Assembly (NCBI RefSeq): GCF_000153285.1
Contig: NZ_CH724168.1
Location: 1,013,854 to 1,077,853, forward strand
Origin: Synechococcus sp. WH 7805
Lineage (GTDB): Bacteria > Cyanobacteriota > Cyanobacteriia > PCC-6307 > Cyanobiaceae
Direction of reading: 5' to 3'
Length of the DNA stretch: 64,000 bases
The notes under the pieces are model-generated. The model ran no database searches. It worked only from the letters and a program-made list of their open reading frames with translations, and was not told the DNA's origin. Positions 55,479 through 64,000 of the stretch are shown one piece after another. Numbering within the stretch: the stretch's first letter is position 1; each line of letters opens with the position of its first letter. Position numbers and translations under genes: made by a program.

Positions 55479-55760
55479 TCAGATGAAGGTCTGATCGAAC
55501 AATTGCTTCCAACTCTCAAGATCTGCGGCCCGTTCCCGGCGACGCCTTGCCAGATTCAATTCAGCATGATGTCGGGCATCCAGATAAGGGATCACCTCAA
55601 ACTGCGCACCCCGCGGCTGCAACGTGACCAGAAAAAACATTCTCTGGGCATAAAGCGTTGCATAGACATCACGGCCATCTCCGGCCGGGGCCACCCTGTA
55701 CAGCATCCCGAACGTGGGGTGGTTCAGATAACCCTCAGCGCTCACAGGACTCAAGTGCAT
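55479..55760 (-). CDS. pipX: PipX, NtcA co-activator and PII partner
   Basis: 93 residues. The Tudor-like N-terminal part GYLNHPTFGMLYRVAPAG, LYAQRMFFLVTL is diagnostic, followed by C-terminal helices (LARRRRERAADLESWKQLFD). PipX binds NtcA to raise nitrogen-regulated transcription and is titrated by PII. It is first in the pipX-pipY-sepF-proC run and lies 3 bp after ecfT on the same strand. Confidence 0.95.
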   Translation of the reverse strand: MHLSPVSAEGYLNHPTFGMLYRVAPAGDGRDVYATLYAQRMFFLVTLQPRGAQFEVIPYLDARHHAELNLARRRRERAADLESWKQLFDQTFI

Positions 55761-55763
55761 TGG

Positions 55764-56681
55764 TTAGAGGGCACCGTACCTGCCACGCAGACCGATCACC
55801 AGAAGCAACATCAGAGCAGAAAACCAATTAAGAGCATGCTGGCCTATGGCCGAGGGCACTGGAACAGGCCGAAAAGCCTCCGCTGGCAACCAGACCCCAC
55901 CCCTTGCAAGCAGCGCCTCCGCGCCCTGTTCGGCTCTCAGCAAGATGTTGGCTAACAGCCGTTCACCAACAGCAAGAACGAGACCAAAAGATGCCTTGAA
56001 ACCGAGGCGGCGGAGATTAACGGCACGACTTGCGAGGGAGCGCAGCAAGTTTTGCAATTCCTCCTGAACCAGCGGTAGAAACCGCAGAGCAAGCAAAAGC
56101 TGAAAACTGAGCCTGTCCATCGGAACCCCCAGCCGAGCCAGTGGCGCCAACCACCAACTCAGAGCCCACATCAAATCCTCACTCGGGGTCGAGAGCAGCA
56201 TCAGATTCACGCTGTGAACCACCGTCACAATCAGCGTTGCGCTGTTCAAGCCGAGTTCAGCTGAACGCCGGTCTACGACCAATGGACCGAGCTGAAGCGG
56301 TCCCAGCTGAAGCGGACCAAGGCGGAGCAGTTCCCAGGACGGCGCTTGCAGCACGAGTCCCGGCACCTCACGAGCCGACCTCAAACTCAATGAGGCCCCT
56401 GGGTCTCCGGTGGGCAGCACCATGGCCAACAGACCGATTGCACATCCGAGCGCAGACAGAAACAGCAGAGAACGCCACCAGAGCCTTGGGGGCAAACCGC
56501 TTAACCCAGTCACGAGAAGCAACCCGATGACAAGACCGACTCGCCAGATGGGCCCCGCGAGCACAGGGGTCAGCAAAAACATCAGCACCCAAGCAAATTT
56601 GAGCCTGGAATCAAGACAGCGCAGCCATCCCTCCTGCCCATCCACGTATTGCCCAATCGGAATCTGTCGTAGCCAGTCCAT
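55764..56681 (-). CDS. ECF transporter T component (CbiQ/EcfT family)
   Basis: 305 residues with about six helices. LDSRLKFAWVLMFLLTPVLA near residue 25 and the coupling-helix region SLASRAVNLRRLGFKASFG with LRAEQGAEALLARGGV fit EcfT. An unusual internal insertion contains a triple LGPLQ-type repeat (LGPLQLGPLQLGPLVV) encoded by an imperfect 15-base tandem repeat near 56283-56330. No A or S component lies in this window, so the vitamin or metal substrate is unknown. It is next to der (5 bp). Confidence 0.85.
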   Translation of the reverse strand: MDWLRQIPIGQYVDGQEGWLRCLDSRLKFAWVLMFLLTPVLAGPIWRVGLVIGLLLVTGLSGLPPRLWWRSLLFLSALGCAIGLLAMVLPTGDPGASLSLRSAREVPGLVLQAPSWELLRLGPLQLGPLQLGPLVVDRRSAELGLNSATLIVTVVHSVNLMLLSTPSEDLMWALSWWLAPLARLGVPMDRLSFQLLLALRFLPLVQEELQNLLRSLASRAVNLRRLGFKASFGLVLAVGERLLANILLRAEQGAEALLARGGVWLPAEAFRPVPVPSAIGQHALNWFSALMLLLVIGLRGRYGAL

Positions 56682-56686
56682 GCCCT

Positions 56687-58069
56687 TCAGCCCTGGCGGT
56701 TCTGCTGACGGGCGAGGTCACGTTCGGCATCGCGCTGCTGCTTGCCCCGCCAGAACAACTTCAGCGGGGTGCCATCAAAGCCCAGACCCTCTCGGATTTG
56801 TCGTTCCACGTAGCGGCGATAAGTATCACCAAACAATTTGGGATCGTTCACGAACAACGTGAAGCTGGGGGGACGGCTAGCGACCTGGGTGCCGTAATAA
56901 AGGCGGCCCTGGCGCCCGCCTCGGGTGGTGGGAGGGCTCCGCCAGCTCAAGGCCTCTTTCAACACCTCATTCACCACAGAGGTGCTGACCCTTCGGCGGT
57001 GCTGCTCCACAGCCAGAGCAGCCAACGCAAAGATGCTGTCCACCCGCTGACCTGTCAGCGCAGAAGTGAACAGCATGGGAGCCCAGTCCAAGAAATAGAG
57101 CTTGGCTCTGAGCCCCTTCTCCATGGCCGGCATGGTGTGGCTGTCCTTCTCCACGGCATCCCACTTATTCACCACCACCACACAGGCACGCCCGTCTTCC
57201 TCGATGCGACCGGCAAGCCGTTGATCCTGCTCTGTGACACCGTCAAGAGCATCGATCACAAGGACGCAAACATCACTGCGCTCGATCGCTTTGAAACTGC
57301 GGTTAATCCCGAAGAATTCTGGGCCGTAACTGACGCTGCGACGGCGACGAATGCCCGCCGTGTCAACCAGACGCCAAGGCCTGTTCTCGCGCACGAGACT
57401 GGTATCGATGGTGTCGCGGGTCGTCCCGCGGATCGGGCTGACGATCGCCCGTTGCTCACCGCAGATGGCATTGAGCAAGCTCGACTTGCCCACATTCGGA
57501 CGACCGATGATGGCGAGCTGAATTGGCTCTTCGCTGTCACCCTCCTGAGACTTTGGTGGCAGGTAGGTGAGCACCTGATCCAGCAGTTCGGCGGTCCCAG
57601 CCCCGTGAATCGCAGAGATGGGGTAGGGCTCTCCGAGACCAAGACTCCAGAACTCGGCGGCCATCGCCAGTCCCTGCTCCGGCGACTCGCATTTATTCAC
57701 GGCGAGCAGAGCGGGGCAACGCTGACCGCGCAGAAATTCGGCGATAGCTTCATCGGAGGCTGTCACGCCCTGCTGACCATCCACAATCACCAGTGCGACA
57801 CTGGCCTCTTCCAGGGCAAGAGCAGCCTGCTCGCGGATCTCAGGCAGGAACTCGCTGTCGTCATCGAAGACCAGCCCGCCGGTGTCTACAACTTTGAATT
57901 CACGGTCGCTCCAGTAACCGTCCTGATAAGTGCGATCACGAGTGACACCTGGCTCATCGTGCACAATCGCCTCCCTGCTGTGGCAGAGGCGGTTCACCAG
58001 CGTGGACTTGCCAACGTTGGGGCGCCCGATGATCGCGACGACGGGACGCGCCAAGTCAGACCAATGCAA
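56687..58069 (-). CDS. der: Ribosome-assembly GTPase Der (EngA)
   Basis: A 460-residue tandem GTPase for 50S maturation. Domain 1 has [32 protein letters not shown] and NKCESPEQ; domain 2 has [34 protein letters not shown] and NKWDAVEKD; a C-terminal KH-like domain follows ([14 protein letters not shown]). TTG 58054 (LARPVV...) would give the shorter start seen in many relatives. Confidence 0.97.
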   Translation of the reverse strand: MHWSDLARPVVAIIGRPNVGKSTLVNRLCHSREAIVHDEPGVTRDRTYQDGYWSDREFKVVDTGGLVFDDDSEFLPEIREQAALALEEASVALVIVDGQQGVTASDEAIAEFLRGQRCPALLAVNKCESPEQGLAMAAEFWSLGLGEPYPISAIHGAGTAELLDQVLTYLPPKSQEGDSEEPIQLAIIGRPNVGKSSLLNAICGEQRAIVSPIRGTTRDTIDTSLVRENRPWRLVDTAGIRRRRSVSYGPEFFGINRSFKAIERSDVCVLVIDALDGVTEQDQRLAGRIEEDGRACVVVVNKWDAVEKDSHTMPAMEKGLRAKLYFLDWAPMLFTSALTGQRVDSIFALAALAVEQHRRRVSTSVVNEVLKEALSWRSPPTTRGGRQGRLYYGTQVASRPPSFTLFVNDPKLFGDTYRRYVERQIREGLGFDGTPLKLFWRGKQQRDAERDLARQQNRQG

Positions 58070-58175
58070 ACACTGTCTTGACAGTACAGAGGCACCCTGA
58101 CGAGCTCCGCAGACGCCGGGCGAAAGGGAATTCTTTCCAAGGAAGACTAATGAGTCTCAAACAAGACAGCTACCG

Positions 58176-58589
58176 ATGGTGCAGTGCTGCCGCTGTCACA
58201 TCACCATGTTGGACCTCATCGCCACCCTGGTTGTGGATCTCTCCGACCAGAAGCTCACCGTCCTCGACACCCAGGACAACATCGTGCGGGTGATCCCTGT
58301 GAGTACCGGGAAAGCCTCCACACCCACGCCCACTGGCCACGCCTCAGTGGTCACGAAATACCGCTCCGTCACCATGCGCGGGCGCAATTACGTGGCGCCA
58401 GGCGTTCCCTACGCCATGTGCATCACCGCCAACGAACTGATCTGCATGCACGGTGCCCCCTGGCAGGAGGATGCGGGCCAGTCCTTCGGCGTGCCCCGCA
58501 GCAACGGCTGCGTGCGCATGCCCACGGCTCAAGCTCGATGGCTTTTTGAGAACACCCGCAAAGGCACGAAGGTAATCATCCAAGGCTGA
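58176..58589 (+). CDS. Short L,D-transpeptidase (YkuD domain)
   Basis: A 137-residue protein; ATG 58206 would give 127. The YkuD fold LVVDLSDQKLTVLDTQDNIV and the catalytic Cys/His region ICMHGAPWQEDAG ... GVPRSNGCVRMPTAQARWLF are clear. It would form 3-3 peptidoglycan crosslinks or attach proteins. No signal peptide is visible with either start, which is odd for a periplasmic enzyme. Confidence 0.88.
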   Translation: MVQCCRCHITMLDLIATLVVDLSDQKLTVLDTQDNIVRVIPVSTGKASTPTPTGHASVVTKYRSVTMRGRNYVAPGVPYAMCITANELICMHGAPWQEDAGQSFGVPRSNGCVRMPTAQARWLFENTRKGTKVIIQG

Positions 58590-58620
58590 GCCGTCTCAAA
58601 CGAGCCAACTCACGCCAGGT

Positions 58621-59085
58621 TCAGCCAACAGGGGCATCTCCGGGATGCCCCTGCACCGGGTTCGCCGGGGGATCGCACAGTTCAGGGACAGGACCGACCG
58701 AAGGCAACTCACCTCCCTGATCGGCGAGCCAAGCGAGCAACCAGCTCACGACTGTCGCCCGTCGTGTTCTACGGGGGTACAGCTCACCGATGCGATAGCC
58801 AGCGAAGTGGAGCTGCTCCTTGAGCAGCTGCTTGTGCTCCCGCGGAATCGACCGAGTCAAGGCCACCGACGCCGGCCTGGTGGCCACGACCTCCGGAGCT
58901 TCGGGGAATGCATCGCGCCAGGACTCCGGCGTTTGAGGCCCGGCCAACCAGGGACCATCCCCTTCGGACTGCTGGCGATATCCCAGCCGCTCCCAGACCA
59001 ACTCAGCAACCAATCGGTCACTGAGACGATCTGCAAGCACGGCCTCCAGAAGCGGTCGGCTCAGAGGCCAGGACAGGGTCTCCAT
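58621..59085 (-). CDS. DUF1823 family protein
   Basis: About 154 residues from ATG 59085 (METLSWPLSRPLLEAVLADR). The segment SDRLVAELVWERLGY, a central Pro/Glu-rich part and SIPREHKQLLKEQLHFAGYR then IGELYPRRTRRATVVSWLLA mark this cyanobacterial family. Likely soluble; role unknown. Confidence 0.75.
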   Translation of the reverse strand: METLSWPLSRPLLEAVLADRLSDRLVAELVWERLGYRQQSEGDGPWLAGPQTPESWRDAFPEAPEVVATRPASVALTRSIPREHKQLLKEQLHFAGYRIGELYPRRTRRATVVSWLLAWLADQGGELPSVGPVPELCDPPANPVQGHPGDAPVG

Positions 59086-59164
59086 GGACTCGAGCCTAAA
59101 ACTCCTCCACAAACTGGGGTCGAACGACCTTTCACCCCCTTAAGGATTCCATTACTTTCAGGAG

Positions 59165-59746
59165 ATGTATGTGTTCGACACCTCCCTAGAGGACTCCACG
59201 ACCCTTCATGGGAACGCGCATCTTCAGCGGCTGGCTTTCCATCTGCCGAGAGAGGTGATGAAAGCGGCCAAACGCGATCGTGTCCGCCTGCTGGCCTCGA
59301 CTGACTCCGATCAAGCCAACGGCATGCCCTGGAACGACGAAGGGCTCGTCACCTTCAGCTTCAGCGCCGAAACCGGGAGCAGCACGCCGGTGTTCTCCGA
59401 CCGCCGCGATCACCCCCTCAGCCGCAGCGCCATCCAGCGCATTCGCTTGGGCAGCAGAGTGAGGCTCTCCGTCCGGCAGGTTCGGCGGCGTCATCCTCGT
59501 CCTGGCAGCCGACTGCAGGTGCTCAAGGTTCAGGTGCTCGATCTGGACGCCATTCCCAAAGGAGGACCAGCAAGCCCTCACAGCATCCAGACTGTGAGCC
59601 TCCAGCTTCCCCTCGATCTCATGCAGGAAGTTGAACGGCTGGCGACTCAAGAAGACTGGTCGACGCAAGCTTGGTTGCGGAATGCGATCGAGACCCAGGT
59701 ACATCGCAGCCGTCAACGTCTGGAGCAGCATGAGCACGCTGCCTGA
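59165..59746 (+). CDS. Hypothetical protein with C-terminal ribbon-helix-helix-like segment
   Basis: 193 residues. The C-terminal part VSLQLPLDLMQEVERLATQE then DWSTQAWLRNAIETQVHRSR has the strand-helix-helix pattern of ribbon-helix-helix DNA-binding domains. The first 125 residues are basic and Arg-rich and not recognised. It is divergent from DUF1823 (79 bp gap) and precedes dus by 27 bp. A DNA-binding role is inference. Confidence 0.62.
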   Translation: MYVFDTSLEDSTTLHGNAHLQRLAFHLPREVMKAAKRDRVRLLASTDSDQANGMPWNDEGLVTFSFSAETGSSTPVFSDRRDHPLSRSAIQRIRLGSRVRLSVRQVRRRHPRPGSRLQVLKVQVLDLDAIPKGGPASPHSIQTVSLQLPLDLMQEVERLATQEDWSTQAWLRNAIETQVHRSRQRLEQHEHAA

Positions 59747-59773
59747 GCCAATCGGCTTGGTCGGTTAGCCAGA

Positions 59774-60814
59774 ATGAACACAATCAGGCCAGGTCCGATG
59801 CCCTCGGTACTGCATGCGGATCTGCATCTGAACGGAAGCAGCCAGACGCGTGTTCTGAAAAGCAGGGTGCTGCAATCACCGCTTGCTGGCGTCAGTGACA
59901 AAATTTTCCGGGCCTTGGTGCGGCGTTGGAGCCGCGATGCACTGCTCTTCACCGAAATGGTCAATGCCACCAGCCTCGAGCTGGGTCATGGCCGCGGAAA
60001 AGTGGAGGAGCTCCGGCAGGAAGCAGGACCCATCGGTGTTCAACTGTTTGATCACAGGCCTGAGTCGATGGCGGATGCGGCGCGGCGAGCTGAGGATGCC
60101 GGCGCTTTTCTGATCGATATCAATATGGGATGCCCGGTGCGGAAGATCGCCCGGAAAGGCGGCGGCAGCGGCCTCATTCGTGATCCAGACCTGGCCTGCA
60201 CAATCGTGGAGGCCGTGGTTGCCGCCGTCGGCATCCCTGTCACCGTGAAGACCCGTCTTGGATGGTGCAGTGTTCCTCAGGGCGGAGACAGCCACGCAGC
60301 GGCCATGGCTTGGTGCCGCAGGCTTGAAGCCGCCGGGGCCCAGCTGCTCACCTTGCATGGCCGCACCCGGGAACAACGCTTCAGCGGTCGCGCCGACTGG
60401 GAAGCGATCGCTGCTGTGAAACGCGCCCTAAGGATTCCTGTGATTGCTAACGGTGATGTGTTCAGTCCGGAGGATGCCCGGGAATGCCTTGGGGTCACCG
60501 GCGCTGATGGTGTGATGGTTGGCCGGGGAACCATGGGTGCTCCTTGGCTTGTGGGTCAGATTGACGCCGCTCTGAAAGGGTTGCCGGTGCCTCCCACGCC
60601 CGGGGCAAGCGAACGCCTCATGATCGCTGCGGACCAGCTTCAAGCGCTCGTGGCGGCTCGCGGCGATCACGGTCTGCTGATCGCCAGGAAACACATGAGC
60701 TGGACCTGCACAGGATTCAACGGAGCGTCCCAATTTCGCCAGCAACTGATGCGAGCACCCACTCCAGATCAAGCCCTCAGTTTGTTGCGCCGGCAGCACG
60801 ACCAACTGGCATGA
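59774..60814 (+). CDS. tRNA-dihydrouridine synthase
   Basis: 346 residues with an FMN-binding TIM barrel: LQSPLAGVSDKIFRALVRRW, catalytic Cys in IDINMGCPVRKIARKGGGSG, VTVKTRLGW, LTLHGRTREQRFSGRADWEA and VIANGDVFSPEDARE. ATG 59810 (MPSVLH) is an alternative start. It is translationally coupled to the glycosyltransferase downstream (ATGA at 60811-60814). Confidence 0.94.
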   Translation: MNTIRPGPMPSVLHADLHLNGSSQTRVLKSRVLQSPLAGVSDKIFRALVRRWSRDALLFTEMVNATSLELGHGRGKVEELRQEAGPIGVQLFDHRPESMADAARRAEDAGAFLIDINMGCPVRKIARKGGGSGLIRDPDLACTIVEAVVAAVGIPVTVKTRLGWCSVPQGGDSHAAAMAWCRRLEAAGAQLLTLHGRTREQRFSGRADWEAIAAVKRALRIPVIANGDVFSPEDARECLGVTGADGVMVGRGTMGAPWLVGQIDAALKGLPVPPTPGASERLMIAADQLQALVAARGDHGLLIARKHMSWTCTGFNGASQFRQQLMRAPTPDQALSLLRRQHDQLA

Positions 60815-62826
60815 GCTGGCTGCCGCTGCTTGCCCTGATCTGGCCGGCCTGGCTGAGTCGAACACCGGAGCAGTCGAGCCCGATCTGGCGCAGACGAAGC
60901 CTGATCGTTCTGATCGGTGTCCTCACCCTGCGCTATCTGCTCTGGCGGGTCAGCGCAAGCCTGAATCTGAGCACCCCACTGAGCACAACCCTGAGCCTTC
61001 TATTGCTGGCCGCCGAAGGCTGGTTGCTTCTCAGCGGGATGGTGCCATTTGTGCTGGCTTGGCGTCGCTTCCCCGACCGCCGTCCAGCCATGCATCAGCT
61101 GCGGGAGCAATGGCGGCAAAGCCACTGGGCCCCATCGGTGGACATCCTCGTGCCCACCTACGGCGAACCCATCAATGTTCTGGAAAGAACGTTGATTGGC
61201 TGCTGCAGCCAGACCTACCCCCACACTCACGTGTGGGTCTTGGATGACAGCGGTCGCCGGGAGGTGAAAGCCCTGGCCTCTCGCCACGGCTGCACCTATG
61301 TGCATCGACCGGTCCGCTCCTCCGCCAAAGCGGGGAACCTGAACCATGGTCTGCGTCGTTGCCGAGGGGAGCTAGTGGCCGTCTTCGACGCCGATTTCAT
61401 CCCACAGACCACGTTTCTCGAGAACAGCATCGGCTTTCTTCTGGATCCCGAGGTAGGGCTTCTACAGACACCCCAAACCTTCATCAACGCCGATCCTGTG
61501 ATGCGGAATCTGAGAATGGAACGCTGGCTGCTCTCCGATGAGGAAAGCTTTTACCGCTGGATCGAACCTGTGCGTGACAGTTGGGGAGCGGTGGTCTGCG
61601 CCGGCACGGCATTCCTGGCTCGCCGATCTGCTCTCGACTCCGTGGGTGGTTTTGTGGAACGGGCGATCTCAGAAGATTTCGTCACCGGAATCAACCTCCG
61701 ACGCAAGGGATGGAGACTCCTTTATCTGCAACAGAAGCTGAGCGCTGGTCTGGCAGCGGAGACCATGGCGGACTTCGTGCGCCAACGGCAGCGCTGGGCA
61801 AGCGGCACGCTCCAGAGCCTGCGGCTACCGGAGGGTCCTCTACGCGGAGGCGGCCTCACGCCCTGGCAAAGGGTGGCGTATCTCGAGGGCGTTGTGCACT
61901 GGATCAACAACGTGCCGCGATTGGTGCTGATCCTCATGCCTTTGAGCTACGGCCTCCTCGGGACTTTGCCGATCCTGATCACCGCTGACGATGCCGTCGG
62001 ACTGCTATTACCCCTCTGGGCGACGCTTCTGATGGGAGTGGGCTGGTTGAACCGGGGGTCGCGCACTGCTGTCTTGAGCGAACTCACGGGCTGGGTTCTC
62101 ACCGTTCCGCTCACAGTGACCGTGCTGGCGAATTTGATGGGCCGCATCGGTGGATTCAGGGTGACTCCAAAACACCAGCGGCGCGACCGGGGCAGCTGGA
62201 GCTTGCAACTCTCGCTACCCCTGTTGGCACTGCTGGCCCTCAACCTGTTCAATCTCCACGGTCTGCTCAAACCGCAAGCAGCTTTGGATTCCGCCGCATT
62301 CGACGGTCGCCCTCTCGGCCTTGTGTGGGCTGTGCTCAACCTGCTGAGCCTCTTCATCGCTCTGCGCGCCTGCTGGGACCCCCCGTCCCAGGACCCCTCA
62401 CCCTGGCAAGCCATCGAAACCCCGGCATGGTTTCAAGATGATGGAGGCCATCGCCATGCCTGCACCCTCAAGGCCATCAGTGAATGTGGAGCAGAGCTGG
62501 AACTGCACGCTGAAAGAACACCCCTAGTGGCCAGCTCCACCCTTGGCTGGTGCAAAGAGGTGCCCCCCCTACCGGTGCAACTGGAGACGGCCCGGGGACT
62601 GCAATTGGCAGTCCGCTGGGGCCCCTTGAGCCCTATGCAGCGAAAGCAGCTGATCCGCTGGCTGTTCTGCCGCCCGAACTGCTGGCGCGATCGCATGGCC
62701 CCCCCGGAATGGAAAGCCCTTGGAGCCCTGCTCACAAAGCTGTTCTCGGCACCATCGAGACGCCCCTTTGACCGATGCCTCATGCAGCAAACTGAAGTCA
62801 ACGGGTCAGGAAGCCGTATTGGTTGA
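60811..62826 (+). CDS. BcsA-like membrane glycosyltransferase (GT2)
   Basis: 671 residues. Two N-terminal helix groups, then a GT2 domain: VDILVPTYGEPINVLERTLI, VWVLDDSGRREVKALA, the D-x-D in VAVFDADFIPQTTFLENSIG, AISEDFVTGINLRRKGWR and the Q-x-x-R-W of DFVRQRQRWASGTLQSLRL. Further helices and a C-terminal PilZ-like beta region (HACTLKAISECGAELELHAE) follow. It should polymerise and export a beta-glucan or similar glycan, possibly controlled by cyclic di-GMP. No bcsB or other cellulose genes lie adjacent. Confidence 0.87.
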   Translation: MSWLPLLALIWPAWLSRTPEQSSPIWRRRSLIVLIGVLTLRYLLWRVSASLNLSTPLSTTLSLLLLAAEGWLLLSGMVPFVLAWRRFPDRRPAMHQLREQWRQSHWAPSVDILVPTYGEPINVLERTLIGCCSQTYPHTHVWVLDDSGRREVKALASRHGCTYVHRPVRSSAKAGNLNHGLRRCRGELVAVFDADFIPQTTFLENSIGFLLDPEVGLLQTPQTFINADPVMRNLRMERWLLSDEESFYRWIEPVRDSWGAVVCAGTAFLARRSALDSVGGFVERAISEDFVTGINLRRKGWRLLYLQQKLSAGLAAETMADFVRQRQRWASGTLQSLRLPEGPLRGGGLTPWQRVAYLEGVVHWINNVPRLVLILMPLSYGLLGTLPILITADDAVGLLLPLWATLLMGVGWLNRGSRTAVLSELTGWVLTVPLTVTVLANLMGRIGGFRVTPKHQRRDRGSWSLQLSLPLLALLALNLFNLHGLLKPQAALDSAAFDGRPLGLVWAVLNLLSLFIALRACWDPPSQDPSPWQAIETPAWFQDDGGHRHACTLKAISECGAELELHAERTPLVASSTLGWCKEVPPLPVQLETARGLQLAVRWGPLSPMQRKQLIRWLFCRPNCWRDRMAPPEWKALGALLTKLFSAPSRRPFDRCLMQQTEVNGSGSRIG

Positions 62827-62834
62827 AGCTCGCC

Positions 62835-63443
62835 CTACCGCAACAGAAGGTCGCGGGTGCCGCTGATGGCCTGGGTGGCCAAGAGCAGGGCCACCAACAG
62901 ATTGACCAGCACGTGAATCCGTCGCAGCCAGAGCCGTGCAGCAATTTCCCTCTGCACGGCCATGGTGAGCAGCAACAGCGCCAGGAGCAGCAGTCCACCC
63001 CAGGTATGGGATTGCCAGATCAGGGTCCCCCCGTACGCCTTGCCAGCTCCAGGGAGGGCTTGCAAAACAATCAGAAGAAGCATCAGCCAGCAGCCCCAGG
63101 AACCGATCAGCCTTGGCACCAGACGCCTGGAGCGCAACAGAACCACAAACGAACCAACAGCAACAGAAGCCGCGGCGGCTGACGTGCCCCAAAGGGCCAA
63201 ACTCGCCTGCCCCGAGGCCAAGGCATGGGTGAACGCCAGCAAGACGGCCACCAGCAATCCACCGGTGGCCCAACGGCCGTGATCCGCATGCTCAACGGGA
63301 ACCGTGGCAGCGATGGGATTGATCTGAAGCCGCCGCTCCCTGGCCAGGATGCCGAGGCGGATGGTGGCACCGATCACGGGATACACGAACAAGATGATCA
63401 GCACTGGATGCGCCAGCGCCAGCCACTGCAGAGGAGTCAGCAA
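62835..63443 (-). CDS. DUF4079 membrane protein (second copy)
   Basis: 202 residues, about six helices: LTPLQWLALAHPVLIILFVY then PVIGATIRLGILARERRLQI at the start and RRIHVLVNLLVALLLATQAI followed by SGTRDLLLR at the end. It is a paralogue of 21395-22117 with conserved His in the first and penultimate helices. It is tail-to-tail with the GT2 gene and 14 bp downstream of the cobI-like gene. Function unknown. Confidence 0.82.
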   Translation of the reverse strand: MLTPLQWLALAHPVLIILFVYPVIGATIRLGILARERRLQINPIAATVPVEHADHGRWATGGLLVAVLLAFTHALASGQASLALWGTSAAAASVAVGSFVVLLRSRRLVPRLIGSWGCWLMLLLIVLQALPGAGKAYGGTLIWQSHTWGGLLLLALLLLTMAVQREIAARLWLRRIHVLVNLLVALLLATQAISGTRDLLLR

Positions 63444-63457
63444 AAGGAGGGATTCGG

Positions 63458-64000
63458 TCAGGGCAACACCTGGGGCCAGGACTGTCGGATGAGCAGAAGA
63501 GAAAAATAGGGTTTCGTGTCCTCAGAGACCTCGGCAGCGCGGGCAATCCACTGGTCAGGCCAACCCACCCGCTGGGCAAACACAGCCTGTTCAAGTAGGT
63601 TCCGCCGTTGAAGAACGGTGCGGACCCAGGGCCAGCGCTGCCCCACTTTGATCAGGCCGAGCACCGTGTGACTGTCGTCCGCCATCTGCAGAAGACGCTC
63701 TAGTGGACTGATGGAGTCAGGACAAGGACGCATGAGAAAACCTTCCTGTTGTAAAGCCAACGGAAGATCCAATCCCAGCGCTGGTGCTGCAGCAGCAGCT
63801 GCACACACCGCTGGAATGCCAGGAACAAGCCTAAAAGGAAGATCGGGATGCCGCTCTCGCAGGGCCAGCTGCACGTAACTTCCAGTCGCGAACAGGGAGA
63901 CATCCCCCTCACAGAGAAGAACGACCTTGGAACCTTTGCCGACCACCTGGGCCAGTTGATCGGCAGCACTGCGCCATGCAGCAATCCTGGGGCCCGCTTC
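63458..64000 (-). CDS. cobI: Precorrin-2 C20-methyltransferase, N-terminus cut by window edge
   Basis: The C-terminal 181 residues of a SAM-dependent tetrapyrrole methylase: VVLLCEGDVSLFATGSYVQL, FRLVPGIPAVCAAAAAAPAL and later IKVGQRWPWVRTVLQRRNLL. The CEGD motif and the proofreading VPGI region fit CobI/CbiL of cobalamin synthesis. The upstream part lies beyond the window. Confidence 0.85.
   Translation of the reverse strand, partial: EAGPRIAAWRSAADQLAQVVGKGSKVVLLCEGDVSLFATGSYVQLALRERHPDLPFRLVPGIPAVCAAAAAAPALGLDLPLALQQEGFLMRPCPDSISPLERLLQMADDSHTVLGLIKVGQRWPWVRTVLQRRNLLEQAVFAQRVGWPDQWIARAAEVSEDTKPYFSLLLIRQSWPQVLP

Noticed and set aside
1-64000. CRISPR arrays, tRNA or rRNA genes, IS elements, prophage attachment sites
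   Set aside because: No regularly spaced repeats, cloverleaf-like segments, transposase motifs or flanking duplications were seen on reading; tools such as tRNAscan or CRISPR finders were not available to confirm this.

Overview
The window reads as a chromosomal segment of a marine picocyanobacterium, most likely a marine Synechococcus. This is inferred from the gene content: PipX next to PipY, SepF and ProC, long-form HPF/LrtA, YlqD, DUF1823, two DUF4079 proteins and Nfu. It also fits the dense, overlapping, fairly GC-rich gene packing. No rRNA, tRNA, CRISPR array or insertion sequence was recognised.

Layout. 1-9975: two mirrored minor-pilin sets (PilX-, PilV-, FimT/GspH- and PilW-like) flank a response regulator and a histidine kinase; the right-hand set also has a PilA-like pilin and ends in a PilW-like pseudopilin fused to RTX calcium-binding repeats. 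9984-14790: housekeeping genes (lepA, an SMR pump, a VTT membrane protein, mqo, nfu). 15211-27561: an accessory region described below. 27565-32470: murE, a glutaredoxin-like protein, yidD, a third intact pentameric ligand-gated channel (pLGIC), a haem-binding DUF3365 sensor and rpsD. 32583-40583: a fatty-acid desaturase, two transsulfuration genes, a porin-like protein, cysK and an Asp-rich beta-helix repeat protein. 40854-64000: mostly core genes (queA, K+ transporter, PDH E2, acyl-CoA ligase, lipB, hpf, deoC-like, recO, MFS, GT4, proC, sepF, pipY, pipX, ecfT, der, LD-transpeptidase, dus, a BcsA-like GT2, DUF4079, cobI).

The most striking part is 15.2-27.6 kb. An arginase carrying an N-terminal calmodulin-like EF-hand module sits in a tight operon with a urea channel (UT family) carrying C-terminal EF-hands. 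Next to it lie a decayed pLGIC copy and an intact pLGIC whose stop codon overlaps the start of a UrtA/AmiC-type (urea/amide) binding lipoprotein. Further on come a second pLGIC divergent from a LivK-type binding protein, with overlapping start codons, and then a Ca2+/H+ exchanger. An exact NtcA-type GTA-N8-TAC motif precedes the arginase. I infer a possible nitrogen- and calcium-linked system: ligand-binding proteins may act with cation channels, and internal calcium may tune arginine breakdown and urea movement. The domain identifications are strong; the functional linkage is a hypothesis.
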